This document shows positions 49,275 through 58,933 of a stretch of 64,000 nt of DNA, one piece after another. Positions within the stretch are counted from its first letter, which is position 1, and each line of letters starts with the position of its first letter. The notes beneath the pieces were generated by a model. It saw only the letters and a list, made by a program, of their open reading frames with translations. It searched no databases and was not told the DNA's origin. The DNA lies in assembly GCF_020131355.1 (NCBI RefSeq), contig NZ_JAHLEL010000006.1, positions 186,001 through 250,000 on the forward strand, read 5' to 3'. This DNA comes from Pseudonocardia sp. ICBG1293. GTDB taxonomy: Bacteria > Actinomycetota > Actinomycetes > Mycobacteriales > Pseudonocardiaceae. The translations under genes were made by a program, and so were the position numbers.

Positions 49275-51998
49275 CGGATCCTCTCCTCCTCCGGCCGGGA
49301 ATCCGCGGCGCGGATCCCCAGCACGTGACGCAGGTACAGCGGCCGCGTCGCGGCCACACACAACAGGAACGGCAGCACGACGGCCGCCAGCAGCGGCCAC
49401 ACCGCGGGCGGCGGTGCCGCCATCCCGAACAGGGGGGCGAGCGGGGTGTAGGGCACCGCGAGCCCGGCGAGCACGACGGCGGACACCGTCGCCACCACCG
49501 GCCGCGACGCCCGCCCGGCCCGGGTCCGCAGCAGGAGCAGCACCAGGACCTGGGACAGCACGCCCTCGGAGAACCAGACGGCCTGGAACACCGCCTGCTC
49601 CTGCGGGGTGTCCAGGCCCAGGAAGCGCCACACCGCCCAGAACGTGACCAGGTCGAACGCCGAGGCCAGTGGTCCGAGGACCGCCATGGACCAGAGCATC
49701 CCGCGGGTGTCCCAGCGCCGGGGCCGCGCCGTCCAGCCCGGCTCGACCCGGTCGAACGACAGCGAGAGCGCGGCCACCCCGAACAGCACGCCCTGGAGCA
49801 GCAGCTGCGCGGGCAGCAGCGGCAGGAACGGCAGCACCGCCGAGGCGACCAGGACCGACAGCGCGTTGCCGACGTTCAGCGCGGCCGTCACGGTCAGGTA
49901 GCGGGTGGCGCGCCTCAGGGTGCGTCTGCCCTCCTCGACCGCCGAGACGACGACGTCGGGGCTGCGGTCGGCCAGCACGATGTCGGCGGCCGCCCGGGCG
50001 GCGGGCACCGCCCCGTCGACGCCGATCCCGACGTCGGCGATCCGCAGCGCGCCGACGTCGTTGAGGCCGTCGCCGAGGAACCCCACGGTGTGGCCGCGCT
50101 GCTGCAGCGCGGCCACGACCCGCTCCTTCTGCAGCGGTCCGAGCCTGGTGAACAGGGTGGTGCGCTGCACCGCGCGGGCCAGTGCGACGTCGCCCAGCGC
50201 ATCGAGCGCGGTGCCGTCGAGGACCCCGGTCACGGCGATCCCGGCCCGCGCGCACACCTGCTCGGCGACGGCGGTGTCGTCGCCGGTCAGGACCTTCACC
50301 GCGACGCCCTGCTCGGCGAACCGCTCCACCGCACGGGCCGCGGACTCCCGTACCGGGTCGACCATCCCGACGAAGCCCAGCAGCAGCAGGTCGCGCTCGG
50401 GGTCGTCGGCACCGGCGCCGAGCGGGCGCAGCAGGGGGGTCCGGCGGGTGGCGACGGCGACGACCCGCAGCCCGGTCGCGCGGTGCCGCGGCGTCGGCGG
50501 CCGCGGCACGCAGCGAGGCGGTCAGCTCGACGGCGGAGCCGTCGCGGACCACCCGGGTGCAGCGGGGGAGCACGGTGTCCGGGTCGCCGCGCACGACCAC
50601 CAGCTCGCCGGGATCGTGCGCGTCGCGCAGCACCACCGCCGAGCGTCGCCGCGCGTGGTCGAAGGGCAGTTCCTCGACCCGGGTGAGCAGGCCGTGGGCG
50701 AGTAGCGCCGAGCCGTCCCGGTCGGCGGCGGCCATCGCGTCGTCGAGGCCGTCGCGCGGGGTGGTCTGGAACCGCACCGCGACCGCCGCCGCGTCGGCCG
50801 GGGCGGGGTCGGGTCGTCCGTCGACGTCGACGGAGTGGGTGAACACCACCCGGTCCTCGGTGAGGGTGCCGGTCTTGTCCAGGCAGGCGACGTCGATCGA
50901 CCCGAGGTCGTGGATGGCCTCCGGGCGGGTCACCAGCACCCCCGCCTCGCGCAGCCGGGCGGTGCCGCGCAGCAGCGTCGTGCCGACGACCAGCGGCAGC
51001 AGCTCCGGGGCGAGCCCCACGGTCACGACGACGGCGAACAGCAGCGCCTGCCGCACGTCGCCGGACACCTCGACGTTCACCAGCAGCACCAGCGGCGCCG
51101 CGAGAAGCATGCAGCGCACCAGTGCCCGGCGCACCGACCGCAGGCCGCGGTCCACCTCGGACTCCGGCCGGGGCCTGCGGCCGCGGCCGGCCAGCTCCTC
51201 GGTGTGCGTGTGCGGGCCGGTGGCCAGCACCACCGCCGTCGCGGTGCCCCGCACCACCGTGCTGCCCGCGAACAGCAGGGTCCCGGCGGTGGTGAGCGGC
51301 CCGTCGTCGCCGGCGGCCCGTGACGGGCGTCGTCGCGGCGCCGGACGCGGCTCCCGCGCCGACGGCGGTGCCTTGGCCACCGGCAGCAGCTCGCCGGACA
51401 GCGACGACTGGTCGACCAGCAGGTCCCGGGCGTGCAACAGCCGCGCGTCGGCCGGGACGGGGTCGCCCGCGGCGAGCAGCACGACGTCGCCGGGCACCAG
51501 GTCCTCCGGCGGCACCTCGCTGTCCCGCGGGGCCGTCCCGGGCGCCGGGCGACGACGGACGGTGACGGTGGTCGCGGCGTGCGCCCGCAGCTCGCGCGAG
51601 AGCCGGTCGCCGCGGACGGCGTGCCACAGCCGCAGCCCGACCCCCAGTGCCGCGACGACGAGCACCAGCGTCGCGCTGCCGGGGCTGCCCGCGACGGCGA
51701 GCAGCACGCCGAGGACCGTCATCAGGCCGGAGAACGGCCCGGCGAGCGCACGACGGGCCCGCACGGCCGCGCCCGGGCGTCGTACGGCCTCGGTGGAGTT
51801 CTCGCCGTGGGTGTGCAGCCGCAGCGCTGCGGTGTGCTCGCAGAGCCCGCGCCGCGACGTCTCCAGGCCCCGGAGCAGCGCGAACGCGTCGGCGTCTGCC
51901 CAGCGTCGCAGCGCGACCTCGCCGGGAGTGGCGGGCGGGCCCGCCGGCGGGGGCGGCGGTCGCGCCGCGGCACCGTCGCGCCCGATCGTCCGGTCCAA
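49271..51998 (-). pseudogene. MgtA-type Mg2+-translocating P-type ATPase with a frameshift
   Basis: N-terminal part (51998 to about 50500): actuator region '[20 protein letters not shown]' and phosphorylation site '[20 protein letters not shown]' (Asp near residue 374). From about 50490 the proper continuation moves to the next frame: '[13 protein letters not shown]', hinge '[20 protein letters not shown]', and the C-terminal helices '[13 protein letters not shown]' and '[20 protein letters not shown]', which match MgtA. One excess base near 50481-50505 explains the break. The joined length of about 908 residues fits the family. TTG 51998 is preceded by GGAGGG. It is divergent from an ArsR regulator and followed by tatA. 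It is non-functional unless the base is a sequencing error. Confidence 0.8.
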
Positions 51999-52047
51999 CG
52001 GTGCCCTCCGGTCCCCGGCACCGCGGCCGGCACCGCCCGGTACGGTA

Positions 52048-52072
52048 ACAGTTGCGTAAGTGACGCAACTGT
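52048..52072. promoter_or_regulatory. perfect 10-bp-arm palindrome, probable ArsR operator
   Basis: ACAGTTGCGT (52048-52057), five bases, ACGCAACTGT (52063-52072). It lies between the divergent ATPase and ArsR genes, just upstream of the ArsR ribosome site. Its position and symmetry suit a SmtB/ArsR-type metal-sensor operator controlling both genes. Confidence 0.75.
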
Positions 52073-52083
52073 CTGGAGGCCCG

Positions 52084-52434
52084 GTGGAGACCGCCCCCGA
52101 GGGCCCGCAGCCCCTCGACCCCGAGCTGCTGGCCGACGCGGCCGCGGCGTTCGGGATGCTCGCCGCGACCTCGCGGCTGCAGATCGTCTGGCTGCTCGCC
52201 GACGGCCCGCGCGACGTCGGTTCCCTGGCCACCGTCCTCGGCCAGCCGGTCGCCGCGGTGAGCCAGCACCTGGCCAAGCTCAAGCTCGCTGGGCTGGTCC
52301 GGGCCCGGCGCGAGGGCCGTCACCAGATCTACGTCATCGCCGACGCCGGGATGGTCGAGGTGGTCCGCACCGTCGTCGCCGCCCAGGAACGCAGGCGGGA
52401 GCCGCACCCGGTGCGCGAGCGGGGGACCGCGTGA
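52084..52434 (+). CDS. ArsR/SmtB-family transcriptional repressor
   Basis: A 116-residue winged-helix protein: '[20 protein letters not shown]', recognition region '[20 protein letters not shown]', and wing '[20 protein letters not shown]'. It has no Cys pair in the alpha-3 helix; metal ligands, if any, would be acidic or His residues near the C-terminus ('[10 protein letters not shown]'). GTG 52084 has CTGGAGG upstream; the GTG at 52060 lies inside the operator palindrome, so it is unlikely. It overlaps the LCP gene by GTGA and is divergent from the Mg-type ATPase it may control. Confidence 0.88.
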   Translation: METAPEGPQPLDPELLADAAAAFGMLAATSRLQIVWLLADGPRDVGSLATVLGQPVAAVSQHLAKLKLAGLVRARREGRHQIYVIADAGMVEVVRTVVAAQERRREPHPVRERGTA

Positions 52435-54044
52435 GGCCGCCGTCGGGCCCGGTGCCGCCGGACCGTCCGCGCCCCGCCGGCGCCGGCGCCCCGGGCGCCC
52501 CTGCCTCCCCGCGCAGCCCTGCCGGCCCGAACACCCCTGCCGGCCCGCCGGCCGCGGGCTCCGCCGGTGCGCCGGTGCGGTGGTCCGCCCCGGCTGCGGG
52601 GTGGCCGCGGTCCGGTGGGCCGGCGACCGCCCGGCCCGGCGCCCCGGCCGTGTCCCGGCCGCCCCGGCCGGGCCCCGGTAGCCCGTCGGGTGGAGCCGGA
52701 CGACCCGCGGGTGACCGCCCAGCTGGCCCCGGCGGCCGGGGAACGGGGGGAGCCCTCCGGACGCGGTCGCGGCCCGCCGGTCCCGGCGCCCGCGTCACCT
52801 CCCCGATGCGCCCGGTCGCCCCCTGGCCGCGCGCCGAGCGGCAGGCCCCTGCCCCCGCCCGGCGCCGCGTCCGCGGTCTCGTCGCGGCGCTCTCGGTCGC
52901 GGTCTTCCTCGCCACCGGTGCCGGCTGGGCCCTGGTCGGCGGCTCCGGTGGTCTGACCACCGCCGACGTCACCGGCCCGCACGTCGCCGACGGCGCGACC
53001 GACATCCTGCTGGTCGGCAGCGACTCCCGGGTCGACGCCCGCGGCAACCCGCTGCCGCGCGAGGTGCTGGACGCCCTGGACGCCGGTGACGCCGAGGGCC
53101 AGGAGAACACCGACACCCTGATGCTCGTCCGCATCCCGGACGACCCCGATCTCGGCGCGTCCGCGGTGTCGATCCCGCGCGACTCGTGGGTCGAGGTCCC
53201 CGGGCTCGGCAAGCGCAAGATCAACTCGGCGCTGGCCCGTGGTGCGGCGATCGCCTGGCCGGACCTGGTCCGGCAGGGCCTGGCCGGCGCGGACCTGGAG
53301 CGGGAGGCCAACGCCGCGGGCAGCCGGCTGCTCGTGCGCACCGTCGAGGGGCTCACCGGTGTCTCGATCGACCACTACGCGCAGGTCAACCTGGCCGGGT
53401 TCGCCGACATCACCCGGGCACTCGGCGGGGTCCCCGTCTGCCTGCGCGCCCCGGTGCGCGACCGCTACTCCGTCGCCGACTTCGCCGCGGGCCCGCAGAC
53501 CGTCCAGGGCGCGCAGGCCCTGCAGTTCGTCCGTCAGCGGCACGGGCTGCCCGAGGGCGACCTCGACCGCGTCCGGCGACAGCAGGCGTTCCTCGCCGGG
53601 CTGACCCACCGGCTGCTCTCGGCGGGGACCCTGGCCGACCCCACCGCCGTCGCGGACCTGATGCAGGCGGTCAACGGTGCCGTCGTGCTCGACCAGAGCT
53701 GGGACCTGACCTCGATGCTCGCCCACGCCGCCCAGCTGCGGGGCGACCGGGTCACCTTCCGCACCGTCCCGACCGGCCGGGCGGACTACCGGACGGGCAG
53801 CGAGGGCGTCGCGGTGCAGGTCGACCCGGCGGAGGTGACCGCGTTCTTCGCCGGTCTGGCCGCGCCCGGGCCGCCACCCGGAGCCGACGACGCGCAGGAG
53901 GCGGCCCCGCCCGCCCCGACGGCACCGGCCCCGGCCACCCCGAGCAGCGGGACCGGACGGGCCGCGGCGCCGCGGGGTGACCCGACCCCGGCCGCCGACA
54001 CCCAGCCCGCGCTGACCGCCGACGGGGTGCCCTGCGTCGACTGA
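52431..54044 (+). CDS. LCP-family (LytR-CpsA-Psr) cell-wall glycopolymer ligase
   Basis: A 537-residue protein. A cytoplasmic Pro/Gly/Ala-rich tail covers about 140 residues, followed by one membrane helix ('GLVAALSVAVFLATGAGWAL') and an extracellular LCP domain. Its motifs are 'DILLVGSDSR', 'ENTDTLMLVRIPDDP', 'AVSIPRDSWVEVPG' with the key Arg, 'KRKINSALARG', and the late 'ALQFVRQRHGLPEGDLDRVR'. A Pro/Thr tail ends in C-V-D. LCP enzymes attach polymers such as arabinogalactan to peptidoglycan. The start overlaps the ArsR stop (GTGA), which is an unexpected co-transcription with a metal-type regulator. Confidence 0.88.
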   Translation: MRPPSGPVPPDRPRPAGAGAPGAPASPRSPAGPNTPAGPPAAGSAGAPVRWSAPAAGWPRSGGPATARPGAPAVSRPPRPGPGSPSGGAGRPAGDRPAGPGGRGTGGALRTRSRPAGPGARVTSPMRPVAPWPRAERQAPAPARRRVRGLVAALSVAVFLATGAGWALVGGSGGLTTADVTGPHVADGATDILLVGSDSRVDARGNPLPREVLDALDAGDAEGQENTDTLMLVRIPDDPDLGASAVSIPRDSWVEVPGLGKRKINSALARGAAIAWPDLVRQGLAGADLEREANAAGSRLLVRTVEGLTGVSIDHYAQVNLAGFADITRALGGVPVCLRAPVRDRYSVADFAAGPQTVQGAQALQFVRQRHGLPEGDLDRVRRQQAFLAGLTHRLLSAGTLADPTAVADLMQAVNGAVVLDQSWDLTSMLAHAAQLRGDRVTFRTVPTGRADYRTGSEGVAVQVDPAEVTAFFAGLAAPGPPPGADDAQEAAPPAPTAPAPATPSSGTGRAAAPRGDPTPAADTQPALTADGVPCVD

Positions 54045-54119
54045 CGCGGCCCCGTCACCCCGGCCGAGGAGCCTCCCATCACCGAGATCATCGACTTCCT
54101 GACCTCCGTCCCGCTGTGG

Positions 54120-54728
54120 GTGGTGGTGCTCGTCGCGGGGCTGGTCACCCTCGGCGAGACCACGATCGGCGTGGGTCTCGTCCTGCCCGGGGAGACCGTG
54201 CTCATCGCCGCCGCGATGGCCGTCCCCGACGTCCCGGCCGCGGTGCTGGTCACCGGGGTGGTGGCGGTCGCCGCCGCCTGCGGCGACTCGATCGGCTACG
54301 CGATCGGCCGCCGCTTCGGCCCGCGGCTGCGCGAGTCGCGGATCATCGGCCGGATGGGCCGCGACGCCTGGGACGACGCCGCCCGCACGCTGCGCCGCTG
54401 GGGCCCGTGGGCGGTGCTCGGCGCCCGGTTCCTGCCGGTGGTGCGCACGATGACCCCGGCCGCGGCCGGCGCGTCCGGACTGCCGCTGCGGCGCTTCCTG
54501 CCCGCCGTCGCCGTCGGGGCGACGGTCTGGTCGGCGGTGCACGTGACCGCGGGGTTCCTGCTGCGCGAGGCCGCCGAGCAGTTCGAGAAGGCCTTCGGGA
54601 TCGCCGGCTGGGCGGTGCTGGGGGTCGTGGTCGTCGCCGGGGCGGTCGGCTGGCGGGTGCGCCGGCGACGTGCCCAGGCCCGGCGCGGGGCCGGGGCCGA
54701 GGCCGGAGCCGGCCGCGACGCCGCCTGA
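54120..54728 (+). CDS. DedA-family membrane protein with unclear start
   Basis: At least 202 residues. DedA motifs are 'LVTLGETTIGVGLVLPGETV', 'AAACGDSIGYAIGRRFGPRL', and the Arg/Pro region 'LGARFLPVVRTMTPAAAGAS'. Family members act in membrane-lipid (C55-P) recycling and proton homeostasis. The first recognised start codon is GTG 54120, in the middle of the first helix. However, GAGGAG (about 54065) points to ATC at 54078, and from there the frame reads I-T-E-I-I-D-F-L-T-S-V-P-L-W, a normal DedA N-terminus. So either ATC is used or an ATG was lost. The codon after it and the spacing fit a former ATG. Confidence 0.82.
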   Translation: MVVLVAGLVTLGETTIGVGLVLPGETVLIAAAMAVPDVPAAVLVTGVVAVAAACGDSIGYAIGRRFGPRLRESRIIGRMGRDAWDDAARTLRRWGPWAVLGARFLPVVRTMTPAAAGASGLPLRRFLPAVAVGATVWSAVHVTAGFLLREAAEQFEKAFGIAGWAVLGVVVVAGAVGWRVRRRRAQARRGAGAEAGAGRDAA

Positions 54729-54804
54729 CCGCGGCCCCCGACCCCACCCGTCCGCCGGCCACCGATGCATGCCCCGGCTCGGGAGGGGTCCCCGCAACGT
54801 CGAC

Positions 54805-55875
54805 CTAGTGTCGCGTAAACGATGTTCTTTGACCGGGTCGGCAGTGGTTGAGTAGGTGGTCTGCGGGTTTGGTCCAGATGAACGGGTGGCAGCGTTCGTT
54901 CCAGCCGTCGATGAACCGGCCGATCGCGCCGATCAGTTCTCTGACGCTGCCGAAGCTGCCACGGCGAATGGCCTGGCGGGTGATGACCCCGAAAAAGACC
55001 TCGACCATGTTCAGCCACGATCCCGAGGTCGGGGTGAAGTGCAGGGTGATCCGCGGGTTGCGGGCCAGCCAGGCCTTCACTGCGGGGTGCTTGTGGGTCG
55101 CGTAGTTGTCCACCACCAGGTGCAGCTTGCGCCGCGGGTAGGCCTTCGCGACCTGCTTGAGGAACCGCAGGAACTCCTGATGGCGATGCCGCGGCAGGCA
55201 CGCCTGCTCGACCCGCCCGGTCGCGACCTCTAACGCCGCGAACAGCGTGGTGGTGCCGTGACGGACGTAGTCATGCGTCCGTTTCTCCGGGATACCGGGC
55301 ATGATCGGCAGGATCGGCGCTGTCCGGTCCAGGGCCTGGACCTGGGATTTCTCGTCGACGCAGAGCACGACGGCCTTGTCCGGCGGGTTCAGATACAACC
55401 CGACGATGTCGCGGACCTTGGCTTCGAGCTCGGGATCGGTGGAGAACTTGAACGTCTCGGACTTCCACGGCTGCAGCCCCCACCGCCGCCAAATCTTGCC
55501 GATCCACACGTGGGAGATCCCGAGCTCGGCACCGAGCAGCCGTGACGACCAGTGCGTGACTCCGAGCCGCTCAGGCGGCGGTTCCAGCGTGGCGAGCACG
55601 ACCGCGACCTCGTCGATCACCGGCGGCCGGCCCGCCTTGGGCCGGTCGGCCAGCCCGGCGATCCCCTCAGCGGCGTAACGCTTCTTCCACCCGATCACCG
55701 TCGCCTTCGACGCCCCGACCAGTGTGACGATGTCCTTGACCGCCACCCCGTCCGCGGCCAGCAACACGATCCTGCCCCGTCGGGCCAGTCCCGCCGAAAC
55801 CGACGAGGAACGCAGCCAGGACTCCAGCACCTCGCGGTCGGCGGCCGGAACGTCCACGGTCACGGTCAACGGCAC
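54805..55875 (-). CDS. IS630-family transposase (copy 2)
   Basis: A 356-residue product identical to that at 23661; the genes differ by a silent base near the start (GAC-T versus GAC-C, in the codons of L-T-V-T-V). The stop TAG again uses the duplicated TA. Intact. Confidence 0.92.
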   Translation of the reverse strand: MPLTVTVDVPAADREVLESWLRSSSVSAGLARRGRIVLLAADGVAVKDIVTLVGASKATVIGWKKRYAAEGIAGLADRPKAGRPPVIDEVAVVLATLEPPPERLGVTHWSSRLLGAELGISHVWIGKIWRRWGLQPWKSETFKFSTDPELEAKVRDIVGLYLNPPDKAVVLCVDEKSQVQALDRTAPILPIMPGIPEKRTHDYVRHGTTTLFAALEVATGRVEQACLPRHRHQEFLRFLKQVAKAYPRRKLHLVVDNYATHKHPAVKAWLARNPRITLHFTPTSGSWLNMVEVFFGVITRQAIRRGSFGSVRELIGAIGRFIDGWNERCHPFIWTKPADHLLNHCRPGQRTSFTRH

Positions 55876-55930
55876 AGCTCATGATCCCGTAAACCAGCCC
55901 GTGAGTAAAGTAACCTAGTTACCGCAACAC
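54808..55930 (-). mobile_element. IS630-family element copy 2, 1123 bp
   Basis: Same length and ends as the copy at 23606. TA is duplicated at 54806-54807 and 55931-55932, again within CTAG. It lies between the DedA and small secreted protein genes and seems to break neither. Confidence 0.92.
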
Positions 55931-56001
55931 TAGCTTCTCCCTGCCCACACGACCACCGAGCCGGCGGACGACTGCCGGATCGATGACCAGGAGGAGAAGT
56001 C

Positions 56002-56238
56002 ATGCCCCACACGCTTCGTAGCGTTCTCGCCGGGACCGTGCTCGCAGTCGGTGCGTCGGTGGCGCTCGCCGCCCCGGCGCTCGCCGCCGGGCTCGGTCCG
56101 TACAACTCCAAGAACGAGTGCATCCAGGCCGGCATCGACTACGTCAACGTCGCATCGGGCGGCTACTCGAGCTACGAGTGCATCGGCAACGGCAACCCGA
56201 ACACCGACTCGACGCAGTGGACCCTGTACCTCTACTGA
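56002..56238 (+). CDS. small secreted protein, unknown
   Basis: A 78-residue protein. The signal peptide is 'LAGTVLAVGASVALAAPALA' with A-L-A cleavage near residue 28. The mature part is about 50 residues with two Cys ('NSKNECIQAG' and 'SYECIGNG'), rich in Tyr, Asn and Gly, ending T-L-Y-L-Y. Such small Cys-pair proteins occur in actinobacteria, often without known function. ATG 56002 has a strong AGGAGGAG upstream. Its promoter lies in 71 bases next to the IS630 copy, so the IS may have separated it from earlier control elements. Confidence 0.78.
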   Translation: MPHTLRSVLAGTVLAVGASVALAAPALAAGLGPYNSKNECIQAGIDYVNVASGGYSSYECIGNGNPNTDSTQWTLYLY

Positions 56239-56374
56239 TAGAGGCCCGGGCGGGCGCGCATCGGACACGGCGTGTCCCGCCCGGCACGGCGGATCCGTGT
56301 GCTGCGCGCAACGATCGACATCGCCCTGCGGCCGGGTACCCGTCCTGGAGCCGATCGTCGCCAGGAGGCCCACG

Positions 56375-58933
56375 ATGTCCGACCGCATCGCCAGTGTCTG
56401 GGGTCCGCGCACCCCCACCGCCCGCGACGGCCGGTGGCCGGTCCGGGTGGACGTGCGCCTGGACCTCGGGCTCACCGAGGCCGACGTCGAGCACTGGGTC
56501 CCCAGCGCGTGCGTGCTGTGCAGCAACGGCTGCGGCACCGACATCGCCGTGCGCGACGGCCGCATGGTCGGGGTCCGCGGCCGGGCCACCGACGTCGTCA
56601 ACCACGGTCGGCTCGGGCCGAAGGGGCTGCACGCCTCCTGCCGCGCCGCGAACTCCGACCGCCGGCTGACCCGGCCGCTGGTCCGCCGCGGCGGGGAACT
56701 CGTCGAGACCGACTGGGACACCGCGATGGAGCTGGTGGTCGGCCGTTCGCGGGCCCTGCTGGAGCGCCGCGGGCCGTCCTCGCACGGGTTCTACGGCTCG
56801 GGCCAGATGATGGCCGAGGAGTACTACACCTGGGGTGTCATCGCCAAGGCCGGCATCGGCACCAACCACATGGACGGCAACACCCGGCTGTGCACCGCCA
56901 CCGCCGCCGCGGCGATGAAGGAGAGCTTCGGCTCCGACGGCCAGCCCGGCAGCTACACCGACGTCGAGTCCTGCGACGTCATCGCCCTCTACGGCCACAA
57001 CATGGCCGAGACCCAGATCGTGCTGTGGGCGCGTGTGCTCGACCGGCTGGAGGGGCCGAACCCGCCGACGGTCATCGCCGTCGACCCGCGCAGCACCCCG
57101 GTCGCCGACGCCGCGCGCCGTACCGGCGGCGTGCACCTGGCACCGCTGCCGGGCACCAACCTCGCGCTGCTCAACGGCATGGTCCGCGCGCTCGTCGCCG
57201 GTGGGTACGTCGACCACGGCTACCTCGACGCCCACGTGCACGGCTACGACGACCTGGTCGCCGCCGTCGAGCCGTACACGCCCGAGGAGACCGCCCGGAT
57301 CTGCGACGTCGACGTCGCAGACCTCGTCCGTGCGGTGGAGGTCGTCGGCCGCGCCGAGCGGCTGCTGTCCACCGTCCTGCAGGGCTTCTACCAGTCCCAC
57401 CAGGCCACGGCGTCGTCCTGCGCGGTCAACAACATCCACCTGCTGCGCGGCATGCTCGGCCGGCCGGGGTGCGGCGTGCTGCAGATGAACGGCCAGCCCA
57501 CCGCGCAGAACGCCCGCGAGGCCGGCTCCAACGGCGACCTCCCCGGCTTCCGCAACTGGGACAACCCCGCCCACATCGACCAGCTCGCGGCGCTGTGGAA
57601 CGTCGACCGCGACGTCATCCCGCACGACGGTCCGCCCACCGACGCCCTGGAGATCCTCCGTCTCGCCGAGGCCGGCGACATCGGCCTGCTCTGGATCGCC
57701 GCGACCAACCCGGCGGTCTCGCTGCCCCAGCTGCCCCGGATCCGGGAGATCCTCGACCGGGAGGAGCTGTTCGTCGTCGTCCAGGACGGGTTCCTGACCG
57801 AGACCGCCCGCTACGCCGACGTCGTCCTCCCCGCCGCCATGTGGGGCGAGCGGGAGGGTGTGTTCACCAACGTCAACCGGACCGTGCACCACGCCGGCAA
57901 GGCCGTCGACCCGCCCGGTGAGGCCCGTCCGGACCTGGACATCTTCCTCGACTACGCGCGCCGGATGGACTTCCGCGACCGCGACGGGCAGCCGCTTCTC
58001 GGCTGGGACACCGCCGAGGGTGCGTTCGAGGCGTGGAAGGAGTGCAGCCGCGGCAGGCTGTGCGACTACTCCGGGCTCAGCTACGAACGGCTCTCCGGCT
58101 CGGGCGGCATCCCCTGGCCGGTCACCGAGGCCACCCCGGACGGCTGCGACCGGCTCTACGCCGACGGCGTCTTCGCCACGGGCGCCGACGTCTGCGAGAC
58201 CTACGGCCACGACCTGTCGACCGGCGCCGGGCTCTCCCGCGAGGAGTACCTCGCGCTCGGTCTCGAGGGCCGCGCCCGGCTGCGGGGGTGCGCCTACACC
58301 CCCGCGGCCGAGGTGCCCGACGACGAGCACCCGTTCGCGGTGATCACCGGCCGGACCGTCTACCAGTTCCACACCCGTACCAAGACCGGGCGGTCCGGCG
58401 CACTCCACGCCGCGGCCCCGGACGCCTGGGCCGAGCTGTCGGTCGAGGACGCGCGGCGGCTCGGGGTGGCCGAGGGCGACATCGTCCGGATCGGCAACGA
58501 CCGGGGCTCGGTGGAGGTGCCCGCCCGGGTCGGCCGCGGGCGGCCCGGTGTGGTGTTCGTGCCGTTCCACTACGGCTACGAGGACGCGGCCTCCTCAGGT
58601 GACCACCGCTCGCCGGGGACCGGGCCCGGACGGGCCGCCAACGAGCTCACCCCGTACGAGAAGGACCCGGTGTCGAAGCAGCCGCTGCTCAAGGCGGGTA
58701 CGGCACGGGTGACCCGGGTCCGGACCGGGGACGGCCCCGCCCCCGCGCCGACGACGGCAGCATCGGCTCCGGCGCGACGGGGGAGCGTGCGGCCCACCCG
58801 CGGCCACGACGACGGCACCACGTGGGAACGCACGTCGGACGTCGTCCCGCGCCGGGTCCCGACCCCGGAACACACCCCGAACACCGGTCCCGGCTGCGGG
58901 GCCCGGCGGTCGGCGGCAGGATCACCGGGGTGA
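56375..58933 (+). CDS. molybdopterin oxidoreductase, assimilatory nitrate-reductase-like
   Basis: An 852-residue member of the DMSO-reductase superfamily. The N-terminal [4Fe-4S] motif is 'CVLCSNGCGTDIAV' (about residues 46-53), with a fourth Cys in 'GLHASCRAANS'. The Mo-bis-MGD domain has 'GSGQMMAEEYYTWGVIAKAG' and the likely Mo ligand Cys in 'DGNTRLCTATAAAAMKESFG' (about 173), as in NasA/NarB nitrate reductases. The C-terminal dinucleotide-binding barrel is 'PFAVITGRTVYQFHTRTKTG', followed by 90 residues of charged tail. ATG 56375 follows CCAGGAGG. It overlaps the quinone oxidoreductase gene by GTGA. No nitrite reductase or transporter is near, so another oxyanion or a formate-type substrate is possible. 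Confidence 0.87.
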   Translation: MSDRIASVWGPRTPTARDGRWPVRVDVRLDLGLTEADVEHWVPSACVLCSNGCGTDIAVRDGRMVGVRGRATDVVNHGRLGPKGLHASCRAANSDRRLTRPLVRRGGELVETDWDTAMELVVGRSRALLERRGPSSHGFYGSGQMMAEEYYTWGVIAKAGIGTNHMDGNTRLCTATAAAAMKESFGSDGQPGSYTDVESCDVIALYGHNMAETQIVLWARVLDRLEGPNPPTVIAVDPRSTPVADAARRTGGVHLAPLPGTNLALLNGMVRALVAGGYVDHGYLDAHVHGYDDLVAAVEPYTPEETARICDVDVADLVRAVEVVGRAERLLSTVLQGFYQSHQATASSCAVNNIHLLRGMLGRPGCGVLQMNGQPTAQNAREAGSNGDLPGFRNWDNPAHIDQLAALWNVDRDVIPHDGPPTDALEILRLAEAGDIGLLWIAATNPAVSLPQLPRIREILDREELFVVVQDGFLTETARYADVVLPAAMWGEREGVFTNVNRTVHHAGKAVDPPGEARPDLDIFLDYARRMDFRDRDGQPLLGWDTAEGAFEAWKECSRGRLCDYSGLSYERLSGSGGIPWPVTEATPDGCDRLYADGVFATGADVCETYGHDLSTGAGLSREEYLALGLEGRARLRGCAYTPAAEVPDDEHPFAVITGRTVYQFHTRTKTGRSGALHAAAPDAWAELSVEDARRLGVAEGDIVRIGNDRGSVEVPARVGRGRPGVVFVPFHYGYEDAASSGDHRSPGTGPGRAANELTPYEKDPVSKQPLLKAGTARVTRVRTGDGPAPAPTTAASAPARRGSVRPTRGHDDGTTWERTSDVVPRRVPTPEHTPNTGPGCGARRSAAGSPG

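Noticed and set aside
52060..52083. GTG 52060 as the ArsR start
   Set aside because: It lies within the operator palindrome and lacks a ribosome site, while GTG 52084 has GGAGG at good distance.
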